Positions 1-10,166 of a stretch of DNA of 64,000 nucleotides are shown piece by piece; positions within the stretch are counted from its first letter, which is position 1; each line of letters begins with the position of its first letter. The stretch comes from Anthracocystis setariae. Its lineage: Eukaryota > Basidiomycota > Ustilaginomycetes > Ustilaginales > Ustilaginaceae. The notes under the pieces are model-generated. The model saw nothing but the letters and a program-made list of their open reading frames with translations, was not told the DNA's origin and made no database searches. Made by a program: the position numbers and the translations under genes. The stretch spans positions 1,116,001 to 1,180,000 of the forward strand of contig CAKMXJ010000037.1 in assembly GCA_928724745.1 (NCBI GenBank), written 5' to 3'.

Positions 1-1178
1 CTGCCAGCTCCGCCCTACTCGCAACGGCAGGCGTAAGCGCTACACCCACAATCAAATTTTATACCTTGGGAAAGGAGTCCGGTCAGATCGCAGGTGCCGA
101 CATCCCCAAATTGAAAGCCTCGGTCGATCCCATGCTGCTCCAAGTGTACCCGCCCCACCCGCATTCAAACCTCTCTAAGCCGCTGCGGGCGCTATCATCT
201 CTGCCTTCTCAAGCCCATCTGTACTCGGCAACACCAAAATTGTCTTCGTTGCTGCAGAAGATCGATACGCTTCTCGCTAAACAGCCTGCCAAATCTTTCA
301 CCGAGAAGGCTGATCTTCAGGAAGCACGCAAGACAATTGCCACCAAGTGGATCCCCTGGCTTGAGACCCCTCAGAATACCAAGTCTGGCCGAACGCTTCC
401 AAGCACCTTGATCAGCGATACGACTTCGGCAGTCAAGACCTTTGCAGATACTCTTCCGATCGACTCGTTGTTCCCCTTGCTCGATCTGTTCCGTTTGTCG
501 GTGCTTCGAGAGGCCTTTGTCAAGGCAGCTTTCCATCAACCGACCGCGGCGGACATCGGAGATGTCAATGGCATGACCCGACTACTTCAACTATGCTCGA
601 ATCTCGCGGACAAGGAAGAGTGGTCCGCAAATCATCGTCCGATCTTGCTTACAGCTGCTCGACTCTTGACTAACCTGGCTGCATCGACTCCGTTTGCCGA
701 GGTCATTGAATCCCACCACAATGTTCGGAGTCTTGTGCTCGAGCTGACGACTGCCTTGTTGCTGTGTCCCGATGCAGGCGTGCGAAGCGCTGCAGCGACT
801 TGCGCTTTCAACCTTGCGCTTCATCAGCATTGCGAGCGAGCTGATTGGTTCAACCGAGATCCTCAAGCCCCGCCCATGCTTGGAAGTCGATTGGGAGAGA
901 CGTGGGAATCAGAAATGGCATCGGCGCTTCTGCAAGCCATCATCAACGAGTCCGAATCGGATGAAACTCTTCATCGATTGCTGGCTGCGCTCATGCTCCA
1001 CATTCATCTCTCTCAGTACTGGTCAGATAGTGTGGGGCCCATGCTCCAGGTTCTGGAGGCGCGCGAGGCTTTAGCGACCAAGCAACGTGGAAGCCTTGTG
1101 GCTACCTCGGCAAAGAAACACGATTTAAGTGGTCTCTTAGATGATCTTATCGCACTAGTGCCGACGGAGATCGAATAG
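1..1178 (+). CDS. PPPDE/thioredoxin/PUL-domain protein, 3' part
   Basis: The open frame enters from the left edge (codons start at base 3) and ends with TAG at 1176-1178, giving 391 visible residues; the 5' part lies outside the window. The first residues (TPTIKFYTLGKESGQIAGAD) look like the last strand and helix of a thioredoxin fold. The remaining ~350 residues are helical and leucine-rich, with repeated segments such as LLTNLAAS and AAATCAFNLAL, typical of the ARM-like PUL domain that binds Cdc48/p97. Fungal proteins with PPPDE peptidase, thioredoxin and PUL domains in that order are known, and this matches their C-terminal half. The inferred role is in deubiquitination or desumoylation linked to Cdc48. 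The PPPDE part is not visible, so the full architecture is inferred. Confidence 0.7.
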   Translation, partial: ASSALLATAGVSATPTIKFYTLGKESGQIAGADIPKLKASVDPMLLQVYPPHPHSNLSKPLRALSSLPSQAHLYSATPKLSSLLQKIDTLLAKQPAKSFTEKADLQEARKTIATKWIPWLETPQNTKSGRTLPSTLISDTTSAVKTFADTLPIDSLFPLLDLFRLSVLREAFVKAAFHQPTAADIGDVNGMTRLLQLCSNLADKEEWSANHRPILLTAARLLTNLAASTPFAEVIESHHNVRSLVLELTTALLLCPDAGVRSAAATCAFNLALHQHCERADWFNRDPQAPPMLGSRLGETWESEMASALLQAIINESESDETLHRLLAALMLHIHLSQYWSDSVGPMLQVLEAREALATKQRGSLVATSAKKHDLSGLLDDLIALVPTEIE

Positions 1179-1719
1179 GTATCGAATGGATGCAATCAAT
1201 TGAAGCATATCACTCTGCTTTACAGTCGACTTACAAGGTCAGCTTAGGTGAGCACCGAATTTATGGTTCATTGTCCTACTATAGTAGCCAACGGTCCCGC
1301 CATGAGAAAATAAATGCAACTCTCGATGAATCGAATCGATAGATTACAGAGGTTGGCGGGAAGAACGTCTTGTGAAGCAAAGCAATTGATAGGTCCACGT
1401 TGAAGCTATCCGTGAAAGTGGGAGAGCCATCAAAGAGTTGAGGGCGGATGTCGACTGGTGGTTCCTCGTTGAGACATCTCATTATTGGTCTTTCACCGAT
1501 GAAGGAAAGTCGGCCGTTGATTCTGGTACGCATTTCGCCTTATCTCCTTATCTCTGACTCGCGTCGATAGAAGAGATGCAATCACCTGCGGGGTACTCCG
1601 CAAAGCTGCCGAACCTACGAAGACAGCATCCACGTTGAAAGTTCAAGCGGGATAACGAACGGTGCAGTAAGTTCTGCTTCGAGACGATCGTGTGAAAGCA
1701 CGCCGAACTCGAGCTAGCC
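1179..1719. other. Intergenic spacer, no gene seen
   Basis: No reading frame here resembles a known family. If the neighbouring urea-transporter remnant had been a whole gene, its N-terminal ~400 codons should lie here, and no run of membrane-segment codons is present. Confidence 0.5.
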
Positions 1720-2573
1720 ATCGCAGTGCATGGTGGGATGATCCTGTTTGGCGGTGGTGCTGTAAAGGTGGGTTTATCCTGTACGGATGGCTCTATCAGA
1801 CCAAGGGCGTCATCATCTCTCCTGCTGTCACGCCCATCTTCTGCGGCTTGGTATGGAAAAAGACCAACAAGAAGGCCTGTATGGTTGCCATGGTCGTCGG
1901 TCTCGTTTGCGGTATCGTAGCTTGGACAGTCACCGCTGCCACCCTCTACGGCGAAGTCACTGTGCTGACCACAGGTGAGGACTACCCTTCGCTTGCTGGA
2001 AACATCGTTTCGCTCGGCGTCTCGCTCATCATCACTGTCACTGGAAGCTTGATGTATCCCAAAACCGAGGACCACTTTGTGCTGACCCGGGCCATCAATG
2101 CTCCTGCCGACGTGGTGGAGCGAATGCAGAAGAACTCTGGAAAATCGTCTCCTGGCTTCCCTGGCACGCCTGCTGGCGAGAAAGCGGACCACGACAGCGA
2201 GAAGGAATCAGCATCGGAGGACGCGACGCCCTACACTCTCGAGACGGTCAACTACGTCAAAGCAGCTGGGCTGGACGCAGAGGAGCTCAGGAAGACTTTG
2301 CGACTCACCAGTTGGATCAGTGTGGTGACTTCCTTCATCCTCTGTGTTTTTATCCCTGCTTGCCTTGCTCCTCGCAAGGTGTGGAACGCTACGGGTCTGG
2401 CCGCTTATATCTGGTTCGGTTTCGTCTGGCTCCTTTGGACTACGCTCGCTGTGGGTATTCTTCCTATCTGGGAGTCGAGACACGAGCTCGGCGCGATTCT
2501 GAAGGGCATTGGAAAGGATCTCACCGGAAAGAACGGCAAGTACCAGAAGGACACCGCTAGCACCTCTTCATAA
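1720..2573 (+). pseudogene. dur3: 5'-truncated urea transporter (DUR3-type Na/solute symporter) remnant
   Basis: The frame ending with TAA at 2571-2573 encodes the C-terminal part of a DUR3-type urea/polyamine permease of the sodium:solute symporter family. It starts with WLYQTKGVIISPAVTPIF and WKKTNKKACMVAMVVGLVCG, followed by three or four further membrane segments and a hydrophilic loop. Family members have about 650-700 residues; only about 260 remain. The N-terminal two thirds is absent from the preceding 500 bp. Just upstream, the homology seems to continue in another frame (about 1723-1780, MILFGGGAVKVGLS), which suggests a frameshift near 1780, and that frame has a TGA at 1693. A 5'-truncated, frameshifted relic is the simplest reading. 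An unannotated intron or an assembly fault are alternatives. Confidence 0.7.
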
Positions 2574-3038
2574 CGTGCAAAGGTATACGCGCTTCAGCAC
2601 AGACGTTAATCAAGATACTGAAAAATCAACTTGTGTGAACGGTATGCTAGCATGTGTAGTGTCTGTACTTTGGGTTTGGTAGACAATTGGCACTGAGCGC
2701 GCAGACTTGGACAGCGGTGAGCGGTGATCCAAGAGTGCGGAGAGCACCGTGCGGGATGGGACGCGTCCCCCGAACCTTACCGAAATTTCTAAACTCAGCC
2801 CCCCAAAAAATATGCAAGGGCCAACTCGAGTTTAGCTCCGGCAAAACGCCGTTGAACTTAACGCATTGCCGTGCTCCTCGTCCGCCCACTCGTCACACTA
2901 CCAACACTGAGAGCTCCTCACACAAAACAGCACCGATGAGCGCAACATAACTGCCCCGATGGCAGCAATCACGACGCCAATCGCATACAATATTTGACCG
3001 TAGCGTACCTCGACAAGCCCTGCAACAGAATTGCAAAG
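2574..3038. other. Intergenic spacer / DnaJ gene 5' region
   Basis: The spacer lies between the transporter relic and the DnaJ gene. No convincing coding sequence or RNA gene was seen; it presumably holds the DnaJ promoter and leader. Confidence 0.4.
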
Positions 3039-4097
3039 ATGAATCGCTTCCCCGAGGTGGACCCATACGATGTGCTTGGCCTCCAAAGAGGCTGCACGCC
3101 TTCCGAGATCAAGGCCGCCTATAAGAAGCTTGCGCTCAAGAATCATCCGGATCGGGCTCCCGCAGCGGAAAAGGACGAAGCTACTGCTCGCTTCAAGATC
3201 GTCGGAGAAGCGTACGAGTTTCTTTCTGACGATCGTAAACGACGCGAGTACGACAATTTTGGACCAGGAGGCAATGGAGGATATGCACCAGCCGAGGAGT
3301 TCCAGGACGATCTGTCCCGAACTCACTTCGGGACCAGTCCGAGTGGAGTGCCGTTCAGCTTTGTATGGGAGTCAAGTGCAGATTCGGCGAGAAGGGCCCA
3401 GTCAGGCAGACGCGCTGGAAGGCCGTTTGGTGCAGATGGATTTGATCCTTTCGAGCTGTTCAACATGATGTTCAGCAATGAGTTTAGCTCCATGGGTGCC
3501 AACGTAGGTTCAGGAAGTCGAGATCCTTTCGGAAGGATGAATTCTGGCTCGACGATGGGGGCTAGCATTTTCGGGGACGACGACCCGTTCTTCCAAAACC
3601 ACCGAAGAATGGCAGACACGATGGGATTCGGCTTTGGAGCACCTTTTGGGGCCTCACGCGGACCCGCTGGGCCATCGATGGCGATGCAACGACCAGGTGG
3701 AATGTTCTCAAGCGCCTTCAATAGCAGTTCTACAAGTACATCGTACGGCGGATTTTCAGGCACCAGCCAGAGCACTACAACACGCACGGTCAATGGACGC
3801 ACAGAGACGGTCACTCGCAACGTGGACCAAAACGGCAACGTCACGGTACACTCCACCACACCAGAGGGCAGCACGGTGCATGTCAACGGCGTCCAGCAGG
3901 CTCAGCATCCTCTGCTTGGAAACCTCGCTCAGCCTAATCCGAATGCCCTCCCGGGAGGATGGCGGCCGACGGAGACTGTCGGGGCTCCCGGTGGGACAGC
4001 TGACAACCCGATCGTGATTGATTCCGAATCACAACCACCCACGCCAGCGAGCTCCCAGGGCGGTTTCGGTTTTGGGTCCAACCGGTTTAATCACTAA
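3039..4097 (+). CDS. DnaJ (Hsp40) co-chaperone, class B-like
   Basis: This 352-residue protein has an N-terminal J domain (about residues 8-75) with the HPD motif at residues 36-38, which stimulates Hsp70 ATPase. A Gly/Phe/Ser-rich middle follows (FGFGAPFGASRG, GGFSGTSQS), and there is no zinc finger. The region around residues 250-290 (RTVNGRTETVTRNVDQNGNV) resembles the C-terminal beta segment of DNAJB6-type proteins. The extreme C-terminus contains NPIVIDSES, a hydrophobic core followed by acids that resembles a SUMO-interacting motif. The ATG at 3039 was chosen because it directly precedes the J domain; an upstream in-frame extension exists but looks like leader. The likely role is cytosolic or nuclear protein folding and aggregate suppression. 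Confidence 0.88.
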   Translation: MNRFPEVDPYDVLGLQRGCTPSEIKAAYKKLALKNHPDRAPAAEKDEATARFKIVGEAYEFLSDDRKRREYDNFGPGGNGGYAPAEEFQDDLSRTHFGTSPSGVPFSFVWESSADSARRAQSGRRAGRPFGADGFDPFELFNMMFSNEFSSMGANVGSGSRDPFGRMNSGSTMGASIFGDDDPFFQNHRRMADTMGFGFGAPFGASRGPAGPSMAMQRPGGMFSSAFNSSSTSTSYGGFSGTSQSTTTRTVNGRTETVTRNVDQNGNVTVHSTTPEGSTVHVNGVQQAQHPLLGNLAQPNPNALPGGWRPTETVGAPGGTADNPIVIDSESQPPTPASSQGGFGFGSNRFNH

Positions 4098-4776
4098 CTA
4101 ATCAGACTGCTGTGTTTTGTTCCCCGCATCCTTTAACCTCTTCTCGGCCCCTCTTATCCTGGTTCTCATCGGCATTCATTACTTCATCATCACTACGACT
4201 AATCTGATACCGTACTCTCTCCGTGCCAGCGATGTGGCTCAATTGTCACGCATCGTAAATGTGATGTCCTTGGTTGTCGCTGATTCGATTTTCTGATGAT
4301 AGGCGGGGTGACGTGGTACAGATGGTCTGCCCGCTCTGTGTCGAAAAGCGCATCTGAGATGAAGCGATTTCGGTCATGATGTTGTCGTGATCGATGCTTT
4401 GGTGTACAGAGGGGTTCATCTCGGCTTTCTAGAATTAGCCCGCTTTGTCGGTTTGCTCACCAATCTACAAACCAATGTGTGCCTCATCGATCCGATCACT
4501 CATACAGTAATAGTCAGTGTATAAGAAGGCTCAGTTTCCGCTTCGTTTCGCTCTCTTACCTGCATAGAGCCGATCTCGACCAAAATGATCTCCCTACTTG
4601 ACATCGTTAGCCAAGCAGGGTGTTTACGATGCCAAGAAGAAGTTGCGTTGCTTTCAGTCTGTGAAGTTGCGAACCTCGAGTCTGATCAAATCTCGATATT
4701 GATCCATTTCATGTTATGTACGGTACAGTACAGTACAGAGCTGATGAAATGTTGGTGGGATTTGGAGATGATTTCT
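4098..4776. other. Convergent intergenic region
   Basis: This is 3' flank shared by the DnaJ gene (+) and the small hydrophilic-protein gene (-). It includes a short TGTAC-type pentamer run near 4719-4740. No gene was recognised. Confidence 0.4.
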
Positions 4777-5208
4777 TCACACCTTAATACCCTTCGCCTC
4801 TAGCATCTTGCGTTCTTCTTCTTCGATCTGCTCGTCAATCTTGGCGCCACGGCTAGGTTCGTTTCCGTTCTTTAAAGCAGCATGAGTTGGTTTCTCGCTC
4901 TTCTTCTCCTTCTCCCTTTCAGCTCGCTCCTTCTCCTCCTTGCCTGCCTGGGCGAGCTTGTTCTTGATCGACTTCTCGTCTTTGGAGTCGAGCGACTGGT
5001 GCGACTCGGGCTGTCCCTTCTCGTGCTCTTTGCGGTCGTCGTTGTGATGCATGCCGACGTCAGTGCTGTGGGGTATCGAGACGTTGAAAATCAGAAGGTA
5101 TGGAGTGTAAGTCAGAAAGAGATACACGAGTGAGTCTTTAAGACTTGCACGTGCTGCTGGAGGAGATCGACGCTGTACTTACGTGTTGTCCTTGGTTGGA
5201 GACGACAT
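4777..5208 (-). CDS. Small highly charged conserved fungal protein
   Basis: This is a two-exon gene: exon 1 at 5183-5208 (26 nt, MSSPTKDNT) and exon 2 at 4777-5065. The donor reads GTAAGT at 5182 and the acceptor ends CAG at 5066; the phases match and give 104 residues. The product is almost entirely hydrophilic and rich in Lys and Glu, with a central probable coiled coil or disordered stretch (KEEKERAEREKEKK). The C-terminal block NEPSRGAKIDEQIEEEE resembles a short motif I recall from uncharacterised small fungal stress- or conidiation-related proteins; that assignment is from memory and unverified. There is no signal peptide or membrane segment. Function unknown. Confidence 0.65.
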
Positions 5209-5297
5209 TTTTGCAGGTATTTGATGTGTGTATATGTGATTAGAAATTGTTTATGTGGTTGTGAAGCAAGTTCCTGAGAAATTGAGTAGGGAAGCGC

Positions 5298-5306
5298 TAT
5301 ATATAT
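5298..5306 (-). promoter_or_regulatory. TATA-like element of the small hydrophilic-protein gene
   Basis: An alternating TATATATA stretch lies about 90 bp upstream of the ATG at 5208, a plausible position for a TATA box. No other core element was recognised. Confidence 0.35.
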
Positions 5307-6074
5307 GACTTTGTGCTTTGCTCGCATCGCCCGAGGCATCACTTTCATGCTCGGCCCTGTGATGTAGCGGTAGATCGACGCCGGGTGAATGAAGGCCAAA
5401 CATTCCAGGAAGCACTAACTAAGGCCCCGGAACAGTGTTTCTAAGTTTGGGCGAATTCAGCTCACGACCGGAAGGTTGCAGCCTGAAGCACTGACGACTC
5501 AGCTGTGCGTCTTGTACATTGCAGCTTCACGTCATTTTTCGACACGGCGGCTCAAACCAGAGAAGCGCAGCTGTGCACAAAAATAGTTACACCAGTGCGG
5601 GGAATGGACGGATTGTGTGCACCTCTCGGATTCGGCTCGATGTTCTGTGACGTTGTGGTTGCTTATACCAAGGTAGAGGGTCCTCCAAAAAACGCCGTCG
5701 ATCCGGTCAGGCTCGTGTGGACGGTGCGGAAGAGCAGTCAGTCGCTGCTACGGGCATATGTTGCGTCATTCGGCGTCTTCTCAAAGTGGAGGAAAGAAAG
5801 AGGCTAAACCAAAAAAAACCACGATCTCACATTCTATCGCTAGGAGACTATCGATCTAACAAATTGATCGTCAAGCCTTAACTTGCTCGGAAGAGCGACT
5901 GGGAAGCACAGACCACAACTGCCACTGCCTCGTCCATTGGCCACGTAGACTTCAAGTTGGACCCTGGGGACTCATTTGTCCAGCGACCCTGCTTCCAGCC
6001 CACCCCCTGGAGCGTCCTTCCGATTTAACCTCTTCACGAGCATCGGTGCATGACCCTCAACTGCATGTCAAGGC
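5307..6074. other. Divergent intergenic region
   Basis: This lies between the small hydrophilic-protein gene (-) and the OPT transporter (+). A 100-codon open frame at 5505-5807 lacks recognisable similarity and is probably not coding. The last few hundred bases presumably contain the transporter promoter and leader. Confidence 0.35.
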
Positions 6075-8531
6075 ATGCAAGCCAACTCCTCGCAGACGTC
6101 GTCGCCTGCTAGCGGCGCAGACATTGCAAGAAGGTCTCGTCCCAGCTCGAGACACCGCAATTACCAACAGTCTAACTTCGGTCGAGACTCAGGCGAATAC
6201 ACGACCACTATTCAGATGGACGAATACGAGCTTGATCAACGGCAGAACAAGAGGTATGGCGCTGCCGATGACTATGACGAAGAGGGTGAGGATGCGCTCA
6301 TGTTAGGGCCCGCAACGGTGTCCGGTGGGGAGGTGGACCAGGACGCGTACGAGATGCACAAGTCCAGACGCCGAGATAGGAACGGAACCAGGCATGTTTC
6401 AACAGGATCTATATCGGACAAATACGATCCAGATGATCCCATGTTTCTGGTCAGCAAGGCGGTACCGGAGCACGATGATCCTACACTTCCGGCTCTCACG
6501 TGGAGAGCGCTTCTCATTGGATCTTTCTTCTGCGTCATCGGTGCAGCGATAGCACAGCTCTTCTTCTACAAGTCGAACTCGCCATCATTCAGCAGCTACT
6601 TCGTGATTCTAATATCGCTTCCCATAGGACGATGGCTTGCCAACCGCTTGCCAGAACGCAGGATACGATTCGGCAAGTGGTCCTTCCAGCTCAATCCAGG
6701 ACCTTTTAGCATCAAGGAGCATATGCTTGTTGCTATCATCGCGTCGTCCGGTGCAACTTCTGCATATGCAAGCGATATCATCAACATTCAGGAACTGTTC
6801 TACCATCAACATATGAACTGGCTTTCGTCTCTGACCTTGCTCATCACCACCCAGGTCCTCGGCTTTGGTTTTGCCGGCATGGTCACCAACCTCCTTGTCA
6901 AGCCTACCTCGATGATCTGGCCGAGCACGCTGGTAACCACATCGCTTTTTCACACCCTGCACGACAAGCAAGCACCCAACACCCGCGCCAGGCTACGGCT
7001 CTTTGCCCTCGCTTTCGTCGCCATCTACGTGTATCAATTTCTACCGGCGTTGCTGGCCCCAACCCTGTCCAGTGTAGCCATGCTCTGCTTGGTTGACAAC
7101 AAGATTCCTGCCTTCCGATCGCTCAGCTCCGGCTATCACGGCCTTGGATTTCTCAACTTGACGTTTGATTGGAACGCAGCCGGCATGAGCGGACCCTTCT
7201 ACCAACCCTGGTGGGCAGCGCTAAACTTTTACGCCGGCTTTGCTGGAATGATGTACATCGTCATGCCCATCCTTTACTGGGGCTTCAACTTTTGGGACGC
7301 GCAGGACTTCCCCGAGATCCTCAGCGCTGGGCTTTACAACAAGGAGCACAAGAAATTTGCCGTCGACACGCTGCTCAACAAGGACAACACGTTGAACTTG
7401 CAAGCGTGGAGTGAGCAGAAGCCTATGCTGCTGACGCCGTACTTTGCGCTATCGTACGGACTTGGATTCGCGACTCTGACGAGCACCGTGACGCACGTGT
7501 TGCTGTGGCATTGGAAGGATATCAAGCGGGCTGCGAGCAATGCGGTGCACGACGATGTTCATAACAGGTTGATGAAGGCATACGAGCCCGTGCCGAGACA
7601 GTGGTACGCGACGACTTTTGCTTTGTCGACACTGGCGTCGGTCCTGCTGGTCGTCTTCACTCCAGCCCTGCAGCTACCTGTGTGGGCGCTCTTGTTGGCG
7701 ATTGCGATGGGTCTGTTGTTCATCGCACCTCTAGGAATTCTTAGGGCTGTGTCTGACACCGGTGTCGGTCTCAATATCATCTCCGAGTTTGTGATCGGCT
7801 ACATCATGCCCGGAAACCCCATCGGCAACATCCTGTTCAAGACCATGGCATACATGTCGCTCAACCAAGCTCTCGATCTGGTTAACGATCTCAAGCTCGG
7901 CCACTACATCAAGATCCCTCCGAAACACATGTTTGTGGCTCAGCTGTGGGGAACTATGATCGGCTGTGTTGTCAACCTCATCGTTGTCAACATTGTGCTC
8001 GATCCGAGTTCGGGCTACCGCGCTTTCCTGGATGGTTCCATTGAAGATCCGTCCGGACAGTGGGATGGACGCAAGGTCCACATCTTCTTCTCGGCTTCGG
8101 TCATTTGGGGTCTGGTTGGACCAGCCGAATTCTTCTCCGGAGCGTACCGCAAGCTGTATTCTGGCTTCCTCTTCGGAGCTGTACTGCCGCTCATTCCGTA
8201 CTTTTTGTACAAAAAGTACAAGGTCAAGTGGCTTCCCAAGGTGGCTTTCCCCATCATTCTTCACTCGATGGCTCTGCCACCAGCTGTGCCGACCAACGTC
8301 ATCATGACCGGATTCTTCTTCTCGTGGTTGTCGCAGAAGCATTTGAGGGAGAAACACCCGGTATGGTTCGAAAAGTTTAATTATGTCCTCTCAGCAGCGC
8401 TGGATGCAGGAGCGAGCGTGAATGCGCTGACGATCTTTGTGCTGACGCTGACGCTGTTGAAGTGGGCGCCAGTACCGCATTGGGCCGCGAACCCGCTGCA
8501 GGACGCGGAACATTGTAGGCCTTCTGCATAG
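6075..8531 (+). CDS. OPT-family oligopeptide transporter
   Basis: This 818-residue protein has a charged cytosolic N-terminal tail of about 140 residues, then about 14-16 hydrophobic segments. The family signature NPGPFSIKEH is at residues 207-216, and LGHYIKIPPKHMF near residue 615 matches the second conserved block (KIPPR) of small-oligopeptide transporters. The C-terminal membrane half contains FFFSWLSQKHLREKHPVWFEKFNYVLSAALDAG, split here across the typical final helices. It is a proton-coupled plasma-membrane importer of tetra/pentapeptides, possibly glutathione-like peptides or peptide-bound iron in some homologues. There are no introns. Of two nearby ATGs (6065 and 6075), 6075 is in frame. 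Substrate cannot be told from sequence. Confidence 0.93.
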   Translation: MQANSSQTSSPASGADIARRSRPSSRHRNYQQSNFGRDSGEYTTTIQMDEYELDQRQNKRYGAADDYDEEGEDALMLGPATVSGGEVDQDAYEMHKSRRRDRNGTRHVSTGSISDKYDPDDPMFLVSKAVPEHDDPTLPALTWRALLIGSFFCVIGAAIAQLFFYKSNSPSFSSYFVILISLPIGRWLANRLPERRIRFGKWSFQLNPGPFSIKEHMLVAIIASSGATSAYASDIINIQELFYHQHMNWLSSLTLLITTQVLGFGFAGMVTNLLVKPTSMIWPSTLVTTSLFHTLHDKQAPNTRARLRLFALAFVAIYVYQFLPALLAPTLSSVAMLCLVDNKIPAFRSLSSGYHGLGFLNLTFDWNAAGMSGPFYQPWWAALNFYAGFAGMMYIVMPILYWGFNFWDAQDFPEILSAGLYNKEHKKFAVDTLLNKDNTLNLQAWSEQKPMLLTPYFALSYGLGFATLTSTVTHVLLWHWKDIKRAASNAVHDDVHNRLMKAYEPVPRQWYATTFALSTLASVLLVVFTPALQLPVWALLLAIAMGLLFIAPLGILRAVSDTGVGLNIISEFVIGYIMPGNPIGNILFKTMAYMSLNQALDLVNDLKLGHYIKIPPKHMFVAQLWGTMIGCVVNLIVVNIVLDPSSGYRAFLDGSIEDPSGQWDGRKVHIFFSASVIWGLVGPAEFFSGAYRKLYSGFLFGAVLPLIPYFLYKKYKVKWLPKVAFPIILHSMALPPAVPTNVIMTGFFFSWLSQKHLREKHPVWFEKFNYVLSAALDAGASVNALTIFVLTLTLLKWAPVPHWAANPLQDAEHCRPSA

Positions 8532-8810
8532 ACGAGCAGGTCAGAGCTTTCAATTGTCAGTTGGCGGTTGCGGTTGATATTTTGTCGAGCGGTCTGAGTC
8601 TGTGCTGATGTCCGTGATCAGTTTCGTTCGGTGCGGGAATGTGATCGGGCTGCACAAGCGGAGGGGTTTGCAGACCGGTGATGAGGGTGGACCGAATGAT
8701 GGGAGTCAAGAATACTAACACAAATACACAAGAGACGGGGAAGATGAGAGCAATGCCGGGAGACGAGTGGGAGTTCAGCAGCTGGAATCTGATCGGATGG
8801 TGGGTTTAGT

Positions 8811-9578
8811 TCAGTATCCGCCACGGCCACGACCGCCACGACCGCCACCCCTTCCGCCGGCACCGCCCCTTGCACCGAATCCTCCGCCACCACCTCTACC
8901 ACCGCTGAATCCACCTCCCCTTCCGCCACCTCGTCCACCGGAGAATCCACCACCACGACCTCCAGAGAATCCACCTCCTCTGCCACCCCCGAAGCCACCA
9001 CGACCTCTTGGCGCGCCGCGGCCACGACCACCGAATCCACCCGAGGCAGCACCGCGACCGGCACCGCCCTTCTTCTTGGGTGCCTTTGTGAGTGATTTTG
9101 GTTTTGGCAAGAAACGCTCAATCGGCAAAAGCTTTTCGCCAGAAATGTACACCTTGTCTTCAGGCTTGAACGACGTTGCTACCATGCCTGGATCCATCTT
9201 GACGGTGAAGTATACTTCGTTGATGGGGCCAAGGATCTCGTCCACCTTGCCAATTTGCGACTTGTTCTCGAGGCTGTAGTGGAAGCAGGGGAACAAAGGT
9301 CAGTATGGGAGGTTATAGAAGGGAAGAGGTGGGAGATGGAGAACGTACTAGATAGGAGCGTTGAAGTAAGGAACGTGCTTGGCATCGGTGGACTGGCAGA
9401 GCATCTCACCCTCTACAGCGTGCATGAATGAACCCATGGGCTGGACAGTCTCCGGAGGACCAGCGTTGGCATATCCACCACGTCCACCACCACCAAAACC
9501 GCCACGACCACCGCGAGAAGAGAAACCACCTCGACCGCCACGGTCACCTCCCCCACGTCCTCCTCCTCGGAACGACAT
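8811..9578 (-). CDS. GAR1: H/ACA snoRNP subunit Gar1
   Basis: There are two exons: 9349-9578 and 8811-9273. The intron begins GTACGT at 9348 and ends with CAG at 9274. The spliced product has 230 residues. An N-terminal RGG/FGG domain (about residues 1-40) is followed by the conserved Gar1 core (about 45-140), with [13 protein letters not shown] and, across the splice junction, [19 protein letters not shown] long C-terminal [10 protein letters not shown] repeat tail ends the protein. Gar1 binds Cbf5 in H/ACA particles that pseudouridylate rRNA and snRNA in the nucleolus. The two Gly-Arg tails flanking the core are the standard family layout. The gene is divergent from the HIT-finger gene. Confidence 0.95.
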
Positions 9579-10166
9579 GGTTATATGTGTATATGCAAAG
9601 TGCGGGCTCGTCCGTGTGACGAGGTTTGAGGTTGGAGCCGGAGCAAACGCGTAAGAGACTCGGTACGCTGCGAGCGAGCAAGTGATTGTGTCGGAGAGAT
9701 AGGTAAAGGTAACGATTGATGGATGAGCTGCAGGTGGTGGTGTTGAGCAGCAGGTTGAGGCTGGGTCGGTGCGAAAATATCAAAAAAGTCAAAAATTTCC
9801 TAGAAAGCGCAAAGAGAGGGACCGACCGACAGATTCTTCTCAACGCCTGACGCCCAAGAGAGAGAGAGAGCAGTAGTGAGAAGCCTCAAATTCACTACCA
9901 ACCTCGCGCGGAGCCGATTTGTGGTACTTTGAGTTTCTTTCGCACGAGATTCTAAGAAAGCGGAAAAAAAAAAAAAAAAAAAAAAAAAAGAGTTGGACCC
10001 TGAATTGCCTCCACTCGGCTCAGTTTGTAGCTTTTCGGCCAAGCCGCCATTCTCTTCTTCCCTTCCATACAACGCCATCCATAACCCCTTTCAAAGGAGC
10101 ACGTCTACCATGGACACCCCAATTCTGAAGCGGCTCGACAGAGAAAAAAGTCGTTGAGCCGACAGC
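9579..10166. other. Divergent promoter region with poly-A tract
   Basis: This 588-bp spacer lies between GAR1 (-) and the ZNHIT2-like gene (+). It includes a GA-rich stretch near 9860 and an uninterrupted A26 run at 9964-9989. No gene seen; presumably a shared bidirectional promoter. Confidence 0.5.
9964..9989 (+). repeat. Homopolymer A26
   Basis: A run of 26 adenines in the GAR1/ZNHIT2 divergent spacer, read directly. In a promoter, such a tract would exclude nucleosomes; its exact length is prone to sequencing error. Confidence 0.9.

Noticed and set aside
5505..5807. 100-codon open frame upstream of the OPT transporter
   Set aside because: No similarity, no splice-compatible extension, and it sits in the likely promoter.
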